From Clostridia bacterium (GTDB taxonomy: Bacteria > Bacillota > Clostridia > Christensenellales > Borkfalkiaceae), in assembly GCA_017399945.1 (NCBI GenBank), contig JAFQAQ010000003.1, forward strand, positions 62,001 to 126,000: 64,000 bases of DNA. Direction: 5' to 3'. The translations under genes were made by a program, and so were the position numbers. The notes below the pieces were generated by a model, which was not told the origin of the DNA, ran no database searches, and saw nothing but the letters and a program-made list of their open reading frames with translations. This document shows positions 16,735 through 24,841 of the stretch, in pieces. The number at the start of each line of letters is the position of its first letter. The stretch's first letter is position 1.

Positions 16735-17298
16735 TTAAAAATTTTCTTCCACCGAAGGATAGGAAAAGTTTTGATGCAAACTTTTTATATATTCTTCCAC
16801 TCCGTTGGCAATTATTTCTGCCATTTTATAAATTAAGTTTAATCTAGTAAGGTTATATAGATTATAATTTTGCAAAGATTTTCCTGCCACCACGCCAATT
16901 ATTGAAATATCGCCTAGTTTCCCAAGACGTTTGTTTACGCCAAGACCGGGATACAGCCCGTCTTCAACCACTTTTATAATACCAACGTCCTCTTGGCAAC
17001 CGACTGCCGCGTCGATTGCGATAGAAATTGTGTTCGGGTGCATTTTTTTATAAAGCACTTGGGCGTAAGAAATCTCTTTTGCGGTGAGAGGATAGTTTAG
17101 CGTGCCGTATACGTAGGAGTCCACCTTGCGTTGTTTTAGCATCGTCCCAACCAGTGGACCAAGACTGTCCCCCAAAACCATATCACTCCCCACGCAAATA
17201 ATCACGGGGGTTAAAGCTTTTGGATTAAGGTTTTCTATTGCGGTGCAAATTCCCTTGCTAGAAAATTTGTTAAAAGAGCTAAAAGTATAGTTTTTCAT
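16735..17298 (-). CDS. yyaC: Spore protease-related protein YyaC
   Basis: A 187-residue protein with the YyaC (DUF1256) pattern: PVIICVGSDMVLGDSLGPLVG, then VYGTLNYPLTAKEI, IAIDAAVGCQEDVGIIKV, and GLYPGLGVNKRLGKLGDISI. YyaC is related to the germination protease GPR and is found in spore-forming Firmicutes, often close to parB and the origin. It suggests that this lineage sporulates or descends from spore formers; the biochemical substrate is not known. A GGACGG site precedes the ATG. It is convergent with the GtrA-like gene and divergent from the CvpA-like gene. Confidence 0.85.
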   Translation of the reverse strand: MKNYTFSSFNKFSSKGICTAIENLNPKALTPVIICVGSDMVLGDSLGPLVGTMLKQRKVDSYVYGTLNYPLTAKEISYAQVLYKKMHPNTISIAIDAAVGCQEDVGIIKVVEDGLYPGLGVNKRLGKLGDISIIGVVAGKSLQNYNLYNLTRLNLIYKMAEIIANGVEEYIKSLHQNFSYPSVEENF

Positions 17299-17430
17299 AT
17301 AATTCCGTCCGTTTTTTACCCTTTTTATTGCCTAAAACTATATATTTATTCCCTTTCGACAAAAAGATTGTAATTTATATAATTATGTGTTAAAATGATT
17401 AAGTAGTTAATAAATATTATTGGAGTGTGT

Positions 17431-18183
17431 ATGCAAAATTTATTGTACCCGACCTTAAATATAATAATAGACGCAGTTGCGTTGGTCGTTTTAATCGTGT
17501 ATATAGTGCTTGGCATAAAACACGGGTTTGTAAAAACTTTCTTTAAGTCTTTCGGCACTATAATAGGTTTTATCGTTGCCGCGTTGTTATGCTCTACCGT
17601 TGCAAACTTTTTGGAAAACCAATGGGGGCTTGCAACCACGATTGGTGGTTGGTTTAAGGGTGTTTTAACCAATTTGTTTGGCGACGGATTAATGAACACC
17701 TCCGTTAACGACGTTACTGCCGATATGATGCAAAAAGGCGGTGTTTCGGCTTGGCTTGTCGATACGGTTATTAATATTGCCCAAAAGAACAATATTCCCC
17801 AAGACGTAACGTTAAGTCAAGTAATATGTCCGGTAGTTGGTTTTTACGTTTCTTGCGCGCTTGCCTTTATAATCGTGTTTATTCTCACCAAGATAATCTT
17901 GTGGTTAGTTGGCGAATTAGTTCAAAAACTCCACACCATAAAAGTTATTGGCGTAGTAGACAAAATCTTGGGTATCGTATTTGGTATAATTAGGGCTGTT
18001 TTATTGCTAGATATTATAGTAATGATAATAAACTCACTGCCCATATCCTTTATACACACGGTTGCCTTGGCAATTCCACAAACCTATCTATGTAATTTCT
18101 TAGTAAGCACTAACGTAATTGGCTTAATCTTTGATTTAGTGGTAAACAACGGCATAGCCAACATGATCGCCACCTTGTTCTAA
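17431..18183 (+). CDS. CvpA family membrane protein
   Basis: A 250-residue integral membrane protein with about four hydrophobic spans: residues 8-30, 35-55, 140-165 and 190-215. The order IIIDAVALVVLIVYIVLGIK, HGFVKTFFKSFGTIIGFIVA, a soluble loop, then VVGFYVSCALAFIIVFILTK fits CvpA (colicin V production-like) proteins, whose role may involve the cell envelope. The start is the ATG at 17431 with GGAG 5 nt upstream; an in-frame GTG at 17425 overlaps that site and is unlikely. The gene ends at a bidirectional terminator. Confidence 0.8.
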   Translation: MQNLLYPTLNIIIDAVALVVLIVYIVLGIKHGFVKTFFKSFGTIIGFIVAALLCSTVANFLENQWGLATTIGGWFKGVLTNLFGDGLMNTSVNDVTADMMQKGGVSAWLVDTVINIAQKNNIPQDVTLSQVICPVVGFYVSCALAFIIVFILTKIILWLVGELVQKLHTIKVIGVVDKILGIVFGIIRAVLLLDIIVMIINSLPISFIHTVALAIPQTYLCNFLVSTNVIGLIFDLVVNNGIANMIATLF

Positions 18184-18220
18184 ACTTAGATAAAATATAA
18201 AAAATTTTATAAAATGATAA

Positions 18221-18250
18221 AAAGGATAGCAATTTTGCTTGCTATCCTTT
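18221..18250. terminator. Bidirectional terminator between the CvpA-like gene and the HD gene
   Basis: AAAGGATAGCAA (18221-18232) pairs with TTGCTATCCTTT (18239-18250), with U-tracts usable in both directions. A second short hairpin (CCGACGAT / ATCGTCGG, 18270-18289) lies between it and the HD gene stop. Confidence 0.8.
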
Positions 18251-18295
18251 TATTTTCCCTATATAAATTCCGACGATGGCAATCGTCGGTATTTT

Positions 18296-18724
18296 TTATT
18301 CTTGCAAAATTTTTAACGCTTGGGCGTATTTTTGATTGCGTTTTTCTGCCCATTCGTCAAAAACGTCCAGCCTTGTTATATCGCTATTGTGTTTAAGGTC
18401 GGAAATCTTTACTTTTACAGCCGTTTTGTTGCCCTTAATCTTTTTCACGTAATCTATATACGGTGTATCGTCGTTATGTGTTAAAAGTTTTAAGACTTCT
18501 ATTGCTTCGCTTGGGAAACCCATGGTTAAAAGGTCGTTAAAAGTCAGGTCGGTATCTTCCACAACGTCGTGTAATAATGCACAAACGGTAGAAATTTCGT
18601 CGTCCATTTGTTCTGCTAAATGAAATGGATGAAATACGTATGGGAGTCCCGTTTTGTCAACTTGGTCTTTATGTGCGTCAAAACAAACTTTCAGTGCTTT
18701 TTTGGTTAGTTTGGTATAAATCAT
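18296..18724 (-). CDS. HD-domain hydrolase, SpoT/RelA-type (ppGpp hydrolase-like)
   Basis: A 142-residue single HD domain. Metal-site motifs are visible: FDAHKDQVDKTGLPYVFHPF (His with the HP pair), ALLHDVVEDTDLTFNDL (HD-x3-ED), and VKISDLKHNSD (the final Asp). This is the order found in the hydrolase part of RelA/SpoT and in small Mesh1-like alarmone hydrolases. No synthetase domain is present. It may degrade (p)ppGpp or related nucleotides. The ATG has AGGGA before it. It lies beside the large parS region, transcribed away from it. Confidence 0.75.
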   Translation of the reverse strand: MIYTKLTKKALKVCFDAHKDQVDKTGLPYVFHPFHLAEQMDDEISTVCALLHDVVEDTDLTFNDLLTMGFPSEAIEVLKLLTHNDDTPYIDYVKKIKGNKTAVKVKISDLKHNSDITRLDVFDEWAEKRNQKYAQALKILQE

Positions 18725-18925
18725 AATAAAAATTCCCTATTTAATAAATACAACTCGTAATATGCTATAATCGCTATTTCTATTTGATAGTAACACTAAT
18801 AAAGACAAATTGCAAGAATATTTAAATACATTTTTGTTAGCAAATAGTATAGTTTTATCGTATATTATTCCAATTTAATTTAGTATGGAAAAACAAAAAA
18901 CGCCATAGACATATAGCGCTAAATA

Positions 18926-18940
18926 TTTTGCTTGCGCTAT
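18926..18940. repeat. 15-bp inverted repeat, left copy
   Basis: TTTTGCTTGCGCTAT is repeated exactly as its reverse complement at 19540-19554, flanking most of the DnaA-box and first parS segment. Confidence 0.7.
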
Positions 18941-19375
18941 AAATAAATATTTACAACGCAACCTTAATGCGCTATTGAAAGGTTTAACAAACGCATGCTT
19001 TGCATTTATTTATTCTAACGCCATTTGTCTCATTTTACTGTAAAATATTGTTATAAACTATTTTCTTTTTAGCAAGATAAAAGTATAAGAGAGCGTTTAA
19101 TTGAATTTCTATATAAAATCCTTGCGTCTTTATACGCGATATAGGGCTTGCTAATCTTTCGCGAAATTCAATAATTGGTTGATTATATAAAATTATATTA
19201 ACTACCCTATTTATCAGCTTGAACGTGCACAACCATTTACTATCTTATAGTGTTAGTCTTTAAGTAATTATTATATAAGGGATTCCTTCGCTTGCTTTAT
19301 AACGCATCGTTTTGCCAGAATGCCATACGATTGTTTATATATAGTGCAAGCCTTCTTGCAATAAAACCCAAAAAA

Positions 19376-19405
19376 TTATCCACAATATTGTTCGGTTTAT
19401 CCACT
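19376..19405 (+). promoter_or_regulatory. Pair of DnaA boxes
   Basis: A perfect TTATCCACA (19376-19384) is followed 12 nt later by TTATCCACT (19397-19405) in the same orientation. The spacing of 21 bp start to start is two helical turns. The first parS site begins 37 bp downstream. Confidence 0.7.
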
Positions 19406-19441
19406 TATCAATATTTTATACAAACAATACCACCATCAAAA

Positions 19442-19457
19442 AGTTTCACGTGAAACA
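19442..19457. promoter_or_regulatory. parS site 1
   Basis: AGTTTCACGTGAAACA matches the parS consensus TGTTTCACGTGAAACA in 15 of 16 positions, with an intact palindromic core. It is the expected binding site of the ParB encoded at 23.9 kb. Confidence 0.9.
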
Positions 19458-19645
19458 TAAGTTTTTGTATAATTACCTTTCAAACACAATTTTTTACAAG
19501 TTTATTATTTATTTTTTCCAATTATTTACGATTTATGCAATAGCGCAAGCAAAAATTAAAGCAAATTAGGTATTTATCCTTATATAAACTCGGGCAGAAG
19601 GTTGATTATTTAACCCCTTTTTTCTTTACATTCTAATAATCATTA

Positions 19646-19661
19646 TGTTTCACGTGAAACA
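19646..19661. promoter_or_regulatory. parS site 2 (perfect)
   Basis: TGTTTCACGTGAAACA is an exact match to the 16-bp consensus parS palindrome. Confidence 0.95.
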
Positions 19662-19859
19662 TTATATATTAAACAAACTATTTGTTTAATCTTTATTTTT
19701 ATCAAAAAACATAATATTTGCATAAAAATAGGTTAATAAACACTTTGCGCTTATGATTTTACTATGTATTTTTGATAAAATCTTACTGTATTATGGGTGT
19801 TCAATGTTCTTATTTTTGCCTTTTTCTTTGTCCCATTTTTAAAGGGGTGTTTTTTAACA

Positions 19860-19875
19860 CGTTCCACGTGAAACT
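19860..19875. promoter_or_regulatory. parS site 3 (variant)
   Basis: CGTTCCACGTGAAACT keeps the core GTTCCACGTGAAAC but differs at both outer bases and has C for T at position 5, a position known to be tolerant in parS. Confidence 0.75.
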
Positions 19876-20651
19876 TTTTTGCAAAAATTATTGGCTTGTT
19901 ATAAAAAATATCGGTCTTGTCAGACAGAATGGGCGGAAAAATTTCCAAGGAAAAATTTTTACCATTCTCTCTCAATGCGTTAAAATGACAATTTTTTATG
20001 TCGTTTTAATGCTGATTTTTTGTCTATTATTAGCTAATTGTCAGGCGTTTAACGATGGGGTGTGGTTTATTGTTGTATGCCGATTGTATCATTTTAGGGA
20101 AGTAGTTTGATTTTTTTCACCTTCTTTTGGGGTTTGTGTGCTGTGGATTTGTCTGTGCGTTGTTTTAATTTTTTAAAATTAAACAATTTTGGTGCAATTA
20201 AAAAAATTAGTGCTTAATTTTTAAATAACTCTTTGCGTTTAATTTTTGCGTTAGCGTTTGAATATCTAGTATTTTTTGCGCTTATTAATTTAGTTTTCTT
20301 TAATTTTCTTCGCGCCTATTAGTTGTGATAATATTCATATATTTGCAAAGGAATTCCATTGTTATTGATAGTTTTTGTTCGTTTACCGATAAAAATGTAA
20401 ATATAAATTTGGATAACTTCATAAGGTTTTTTCTAACACTACCACGCTTTCAACGGTAATAATAAGTAGGTAATATCTTATTTTATAAGAATGATTGTTG
20501 ATTAATAAGTAAGAAGTTAAGTTGTTTTTCTAAATTTTGTGTTTAACAAAAAAATTTTAAGTTAGGACGGCTGTTTGTATTAATCGTCAATACCTTAATC
20601 TAAATTTAATAATTATTTTGCACTACTAAAAATTATTTGGTTAATAAATAG

Positions 20652-20680
20652 TTAGCGCTAAAAAAATAATTTAGCGCTAA
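20652..20680. promoter_or_regulatory. Twin palindromes upstream of ftsH (operator-like)
   Basis: The perfect palindrome TTAGCGCTAA occurs at 20652-20661 and 20671-20680, 19 bp apart, about 46 bp upstream of the ftsH -35 box. The core TAGCGCTA also occurs at 18914-18921. Confidence 0.55.
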
Positions 20681-20725
20681 GCAAAAACTATTTGGTAAAA
20701 AACGGAAAAAACTTTTAAAATTAGA

Positions 20726-20754
20726 TTGTTTTTTGCAGAGTGATATAGTATAAT
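20726..20754 (+). promoter_or_regulatory. Promoter of ftsH
   Basis: TTGTTT (20726-20731) and TATAAT (20749-20754) are separated by 17 nt, giving a 5' leader of about 100 nt. Confidence 0.6.
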
Positions 20755-20862
20755 ATAAAAAGAATTATTTATAATATATAATGTTTATTTTCGTTTGATA
20801 TTTCAAGTTATTTTAAATGTTGAACTGATATAATTTTATTACTAACTTATAGGAGCATTATT

Positions 20863-23001
20863 TTGGAAAGAAAAAAGAATAAATCGTTATGGGTTATCCT
20901 AACTATAATAATTGCTATCATTGCAGGTCTTTCTTTAATGAACTGCATTAACGATAGTCAAGTGGTGGATACTTCTGAATTTGATTACGTTGTTAACGAA
21001 GCGTTAATAGACGACGGGGGTGGATTATTATCCACCGGTTCGCTCGATAACGCAAAAGCAAGCGTTATTAAGAAAACCTTGAATAAAGCAAGTTTTTCTT
21101 CTTCTCGCCACTCTGTTTATTTAAAAGACGTTTTGTTTGACGATTACGTTGTAACTTTTAGTCTTTATTTATATAACGGAACTATGGATAGTGGTTCTAT
21201 CTATGCAAGGATAGAATTTACCACTAATTATAGTAGGTCGACGGGCGTTGTTGACGGACTTCAAGAAAACTTAGCAAAAGCAGGCGTTCATTATAATTAT
21301 ACCGATCCTAACGCAGGCTCTATTTGGTCGTCTATTTTACCCTTGCTTGGTTATATAATAATCTTCGTGGTATTCTTCCTTTTGATGATGCAAACGCAAG
21401 GCGGCACCAAGAGCGCTATGAACTTTGCAAAAACCAATGCGCGCGTTAACCAAAACTTAAAAGTAAGGTTTAGCGACGTTGCCGGCGCAGAGGAAGAAAA
21501 AGAAGAGCTTAAAGAAGTTGTTGACTTTTTGAAAAACCCAAGAAAGTTCTCCGACATCGGCGCAAGAATCCCTAAGGGCGTGCTTTTAGTAGGGCCTCCC
21601 GGAACGGGTAAAACTTTGTTTGCAAAAGCAGTTGCAGGCGAAGCGGGTGTTCCTTTCTTCTCCATTTCCGGTTCGGATTTCGTGGAAATGTTCGTCGGTG
21701 TGGGTGCTTCTCGTGTAAGAGATTTGTTCGACGTTGCTAAAAAGAGCATGCCTTGTATCGTGTTTATTGACGAAATCGATGCGGTTGGCCGTCAACGTGG
21801 CACCGGTATGGGTGGCGGACACGACGAAAGAGAACAAACCCTTAACCAATTATTAGTACAAATGGACGGTTTTGAAACTAACGACGGAATTATCGTTATG
21901 GCGGCAACTAACCGTGCTGATATTTTAGACCCTGCGTTACTTCGTCCGGGTAGATTCGACCGTCAAATTTACGTTAACGTTCCAGACGTTCGTGGTAGAG
22001 AAGCTATTCTTAAAGTACACGCAAGAAATAAGCCTATGGCAGAAGACGTTAGCTTTAAGACGGTTGCTCGTATGACCAGTGGGTTCTCCGGCGCAGACCT
22101 AGAAAATCTTCTTAACGAAGCAGCCATTTTAGCCGCGCGTCAAAATAGAAAATGTATTACCAATAAAGACCTTTACGAAGGTATTAACAAAGTGTTATTA
22201 GGACCACAAAAGAAAAGTCGTTTGGTTACCGAAACGGATAAACGTATTACGGCTTATCACGAGGCAGGCCACGCAATACTTGCAAGACTTTGCCCGCATT
22301 GTGATCCCGTTCACGAAGTTTCTATTATTCCACGTGGTCAAGCGGCAGGTTATACTATGACTAGACCTGACGACGACGATAACCATATCACCAAGGCTAA
22401 GTTATTAGACGATATCGTTATGACTTTGGGTGGTAGAGTTGCCGAAGAACTTATTATAAAAGACATTTCGGCAGGCGCATCGGGGGATATCCAAGCAGTA
22501 AGCAAACGCGCAAGACTTATGGTTACCGAATGGGGTATGAGCGATAAGGTAGGTCCTATTTCATATTCTTCCGAACGCGAAATCTTTATCGGAAGAGACA
22601 TGGCGTCGCACGTTACGTATAGCGAACAAACGGCTGCTATTATCGACGAAGAAGTTAGACTTATTATCGACGGTGGACTTCAAAGAGCAAGAGAATTGCT
22701 TAAAGCAAACAAACACTTGCTTGATAACATGGCAAGACTTTTAGTTGAAAGAGAAACTATTTTCTCTGATGAAGTTGATATGCTTATGGAAGGCAAATCG
22801 GTAGAAGAAATCATGGCTTTTATGGACGAGAACGAACGTACTTTAAGGGAAAATCCTTTTGGTAGAAACAAGAAAAACAAGACTATCGTTCCCGACCAAA
22901 AAGAAAAAGAACCCGTTTCGGGAAAAGAAACGAACGTCAACACCGACGATAAATCCGAAAGCCCCAAAGAAACCGAAGAAAACCAAGATAAACCTGAATA
23001 A
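20863..23001 (+). CDS. ftsH: ATP-dependent zinc metalloprotease FtsH
   Basis: This 712-residue membrane protease has a first membrane span (about 9-28), an external domain, a second span (about 153-177), and the AAA+ domain with Walker A GPPGTGKT (244-251), Walker [10 protein letters not shown] and the Arg-rich second region of homology ([11 protein letters not shown]). The M41 zinc motif HEAGH is near 466-470. The C-terminus is a long acidic, low-complexity tail. FtsH degrades misfolded membrane proteins and regulators. The start is a TTG with AGGAG 7 nt upstream. Placement next to parA-parB and the parS region is unusual; ftsH is more often near tilS-hpt. Confidence 0.97.
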   Translation: MERKKNKSLWVILTIIIAIIAGLSLMNCINDSQVVDTSEFDYVVNEALIDDGGGLLSTGSLDNAKASVIKKTLNKASFSSSRHSVYLKDVLFDDYVVTFSLYLYNGTMDSGSIYARIEFTTNYSRSTGVVDGLQENLAKAGVHYNYTDPNAGSIWSSILPLLGYIIIFVVFFLLMMQTQGGTKSAMNFAKTNARVNQNLKVRFSDVAGAEEEKEELKEVVDFLKNPRKFSDIGARIPKGVLLVGPPGTGKTLFAKAVAGEAGVPFFSISGSDFVEMFVGVGASRVRDLFDVAKKSMPCIVFIDEIDAVGRQRGTGMGGGHDEREQTLNQLLVQMDGFETNDGIIVMAATNRADILDPALLRPGRFDRQIYVNVPDVRGREAILKVHARNKPMAEDVSFKTVARMTSGFSGADLENLLNEAAILAARQNRKCITNKDLYEGINKVLLGPQKKSRLVTETDKRITAYHEAGHAILARLCPHCDPVHEVSIIPRGQAAGYTMTRPDDDDNHITKAKLLDDIVMTLGGRVAEELIIKDISAGASGDIQAVSKRARLMVTEWGMSDKVGPISYSSEREIFIGRDMASHVTYSEQTAAIIDEEVRLIIDGGLQRARELLKANKHLLDNMARLLVERETIFSDEVDMLMEGKSVEEIMAFMDENERTLRENPFGRNKKNKTIVPDQKEKEPVSGKETNVNTDDKSESPKETEENQDKPE

Positions 23002-23084
23002 TATTATTAAAGTTTTTTAACAAAACAAAAAAGCAACTTACTAAATCTTTTAGCATTTATATAAGACTTACGGAGAAAAACACG

Positions 23085-23867
23085 ATGGGAAAAATTATTG
23101 CTTTTTCAAACCAAAAGGGCGGTGTGGGAAAAACAACCACTTGCGTAAACTTAACCGCGTATCTTGCCACTAAGGGTTACAAATGTTTAATCGTTGACTT
23201 AGACCCACAAGGCAACGCGACTAGCGGTTTGGGTTTTGCAAAAAGCGAAGTTAAAAGTTCTGTTTATAACGTTATGATAGACGATGCGCCTATTGAAGAC
23301 GCAGTTGTTAAAACACAAGTGGAAAACTTGGATATTTTGCCGTCTAGCATAGATTTAGCAGGCGCCGAAGTAGAACTGGTTTACGTTAAGGCGAGAGAAC
23401 ACGTGCTAAAACGCGTGTTAGAACGCGCGCGCGGAGTGTACGATTTTATCACTATCGACTGTCCGCCTTCGCTTGGACTTTTGACCATAAACGCGCTAGC
23501 TTCTGCCGATACGGTTATTATTCCTATACAAAGCGAATACTACGCGCTTGAAGGTTTAAGCCAACTTATGAACACTATTAAACTAGTCGTAAAACATCTT
23601 AACCCCAACTTAAAAATCGAAGGGGTAGTGCTTACGATGAGTGATAATAGGGCGATTATATCCAGACAAATATCGTCGGAAATACGCAAGTTTTTTGGTA
23701 AACGCGTGTACGATACGGTTATTCCAAGAAACATTCGTCTTGCCGAAGCGCCAAGTCACGGCAAACCCATTATGTTACACGATACCAAATGCTCGGGCGC
23801 AAAAGCTTATCTTGCATTAACCGAAGAATTCTTAGAAAAACAGCCGAAAAAACCGGCTAGAAACTAA
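23085..23867 (+). CDS. parA: Chromosome partitioning ATPase ParA (Soj)
   Basis: A 260-residue deviant-Walker ATPase: KGGVGKTTTCVNLTAYLA at residues 10-27, DLDPQGNATSGLG, and ITIDCPPSLGLLTINALASA. The protein lacks the N-terminal HTH of plasmid ParA, as expected for chromosomal Soj. It forms DNA-bound dimers that with ParB-parS move the origin region and, in Bacillus, regulate DnaA. It is followed by parB after 18 nt. The parS sites lie about 3.2-3.6 kb upstream. Confidence 0.96.
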   Translation: MGKIIAFSNQKGGVGKTTTCVNLTAYLATKGYKCLIVDLDPQGNATSGLGFAKSEVKSSVYNVMIDDAPIEDAVVKTQVENLDILPSSIDLAGAEVELVYVKAREHVLKRVLERARGVYDFITIDCPPSLGLLTINALASADTVIIPIQSEYYALEGLSQLMNTIKLVVKHLNPNLKIEGVVLTMSDNRAIISRQISSEIRKFFGKRVYDTVIPRNIRLAEAPSHGKPIMLHDTKCSGAKAYLALTEEFLEKQPKKPARN

Positions 23868-23885
23868 TACGGAGAGTATTTAATA

Positions 23886-24791
23886 ATGAAACCCAACAGA
23901 GGATTAGGAAAAGGTTTATCTGCTTTGTTCGTGGAAACGGGCGAAGATTACGGTAGAAGTTTGATTTTTGACGAAGAACCCGTAAAGACGGGTGAGGGCG
24001 TTACCGAAATAGAAGTAAGTTCAATTTTTGCTAACCCCAACCAACCAAGAAAAGTTTTTGACGAAACTGCCTTAGAAGAACTTGCTTCTTCAATAAAAAA
24101 ACACGGTGTTATAATGCCGATTATCGTCAACAAGAGTGGCGATAGATATATGATTATTGCCGGCGAACGTCGTTTTAGGGCAAGTAAAATTGCAGGGCTT
24201 GACAAAGTTCCCGTAATTATCAAAAATTATAGCGACCGTCAAATTAAGGAAATTTCTCTTATAGAAAACTTGCAAAGAGAAGACCTTAACCCAATCGAAG
24301 CTGCAAACGCAATGCGTTCGCTTATGAACGATTACGGTCTAACCCAAGAAGACCTTGCCGACCGTATCGGTAAATCTCGTCCTGCAATCGCAAATACTTT
24401 AAGGCTTTTGTCCCTAGACCCTGTCGTTATGAAAATGGTAGAAGACGGAAGGCTTTCGGCAGGTCACGCGCGTTCGCTAGTTTCCGTTCCACAACCAGAC
24501 CAAATCAAAATTGCCCAATCGGCAGTTAAAGACGGCGCGTCCGTTCGTGAAATTGAAAAACGCGTTAAAGATTATTTCTTACCGCCCGAAGAAAAAGAAA
24601 AGAAAAAACGCAAACTTGAACTTTCAGCCGAACTTAAAGACCTTATCGGTCAAATGCAACGCACTTTCGGCACTAAGGTAAACGCAATCGGTAACGATAC
24701 AAAAGGTAGAATTTATATCGATTATTATACGAGAGACGATTTAGATAGACTTGCCGAAATCGTTGAATATCTAGAAAAAAACAAAAAATAA
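23886..24791 (+). CDS. parB: Chromosome partitioning protein ParB (Spo0J)
   Basis: A 301-residue ParB with the CTP-binding N-terminal domain (NPNQPRKVFDETALEELASS, then the GERRFRASKIAGL box) followed by a central HTH region (GLTQEDLADRIGKSRPAIAN) that recognises parS, and a C-terminal dimerisation domain. ParB loads at parS, spreads along DNA as a CTP-dependent clamp and recruits condensin. The C-terminal linker is Lys/Glu-rich (KEKKKRK). The three parS sites at 19.4-19.9 kb are its predicted targets. Confidence 0.96.
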   Translation: MKPNRGLGKGLSALFVETGEDYGRSLIFDEEPVKTGEGVTEIEVSSIFANPNQPRKVFDETALEELASSIKKHGVIMPIIVNKSGDRYMIIAGERRFRASKIAGLDKVPVIIKNYSDRQIKEISLIENLQREDLNPIEAANAMRSLMNDYGLTQEDLADRIGKSRPAIANTLRLLSLDPVVMKMVEDGRLSAGHARSLVSVPQPDQIKIAQSAVKDGASVREIEKRVKDYFLPPEEKEKKKRKLELSAELKDLIGQMQRTFGTKVNAIGNDTKGRIYIDYYTRDDLDRLAEIVEYLEKNKK

Positions 24792-24798
24792 ACCACTC

Positions 24799-24824
24799 GA
24801 ACCCCTTGTTTAAAGGGGTTCTTT
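24799..24824 (+). terminator. Terminator after parB
   Basis: GAACCCCTT (24799-24807) pairs with AAGGGGTTC (24813-24821) and is followed by TTTA. It lies immediately upstream of the next gene. Confidence 0.75.
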
Positions 24825-24841
24825 ACTATCAGGAAGTTTGT

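Larger units (their letters stand above)
18930..19550. repeat. Cluster of five GCTTGC/GCAAGC motifs
   Basis: GCTTGC occurs at 18930-18935, 19146-19151 and 19290-19295, and its complement GCAAGC at 19346-19351 and 19545-19550. This GC-rich hexamer stands out in very AT-rich DNA. Its meaning is unknown. Confidence 0.55.
18725..20862. other. 2.1-kb gene-free region with parS and DnaA boxes (candidate oriC B and centromere)
   Basis: No convincing gene is seen in this strongly AT-rich region, which lies between the HD gene (leftward) and ftsH-parA-parB (rightward). It contains three parS-like sites (19442-19457, 19646-19661, 19860-19875), a perfect DnaA box (19376-19384) followed by a one-mismatch box (19397-19405), five GCTTGC/GCAAGC motifs, a 15-bp inverted repeat (18926-18940 and 19540-19554), and two copies of the palindrome TTAGCGCTAA near ftsH. 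Divergent flanking genes, parS, nearby parAB and AT-rich DnaA-box DNA together suggest an origin-proximal centromere. Confidence 0.75.

Noticed and set aside
19035-20110. Open frames of 65-112 codons within the 18.7-20.9 kb region (19035-19232, 19751-19975, 19772-20110)
   Set aside because: Composition is Phe/Lys/Ile-rich as expected from AT-rich noncoding DNA, there are no good ribosome sites, and parS site 3 lies in two of them.
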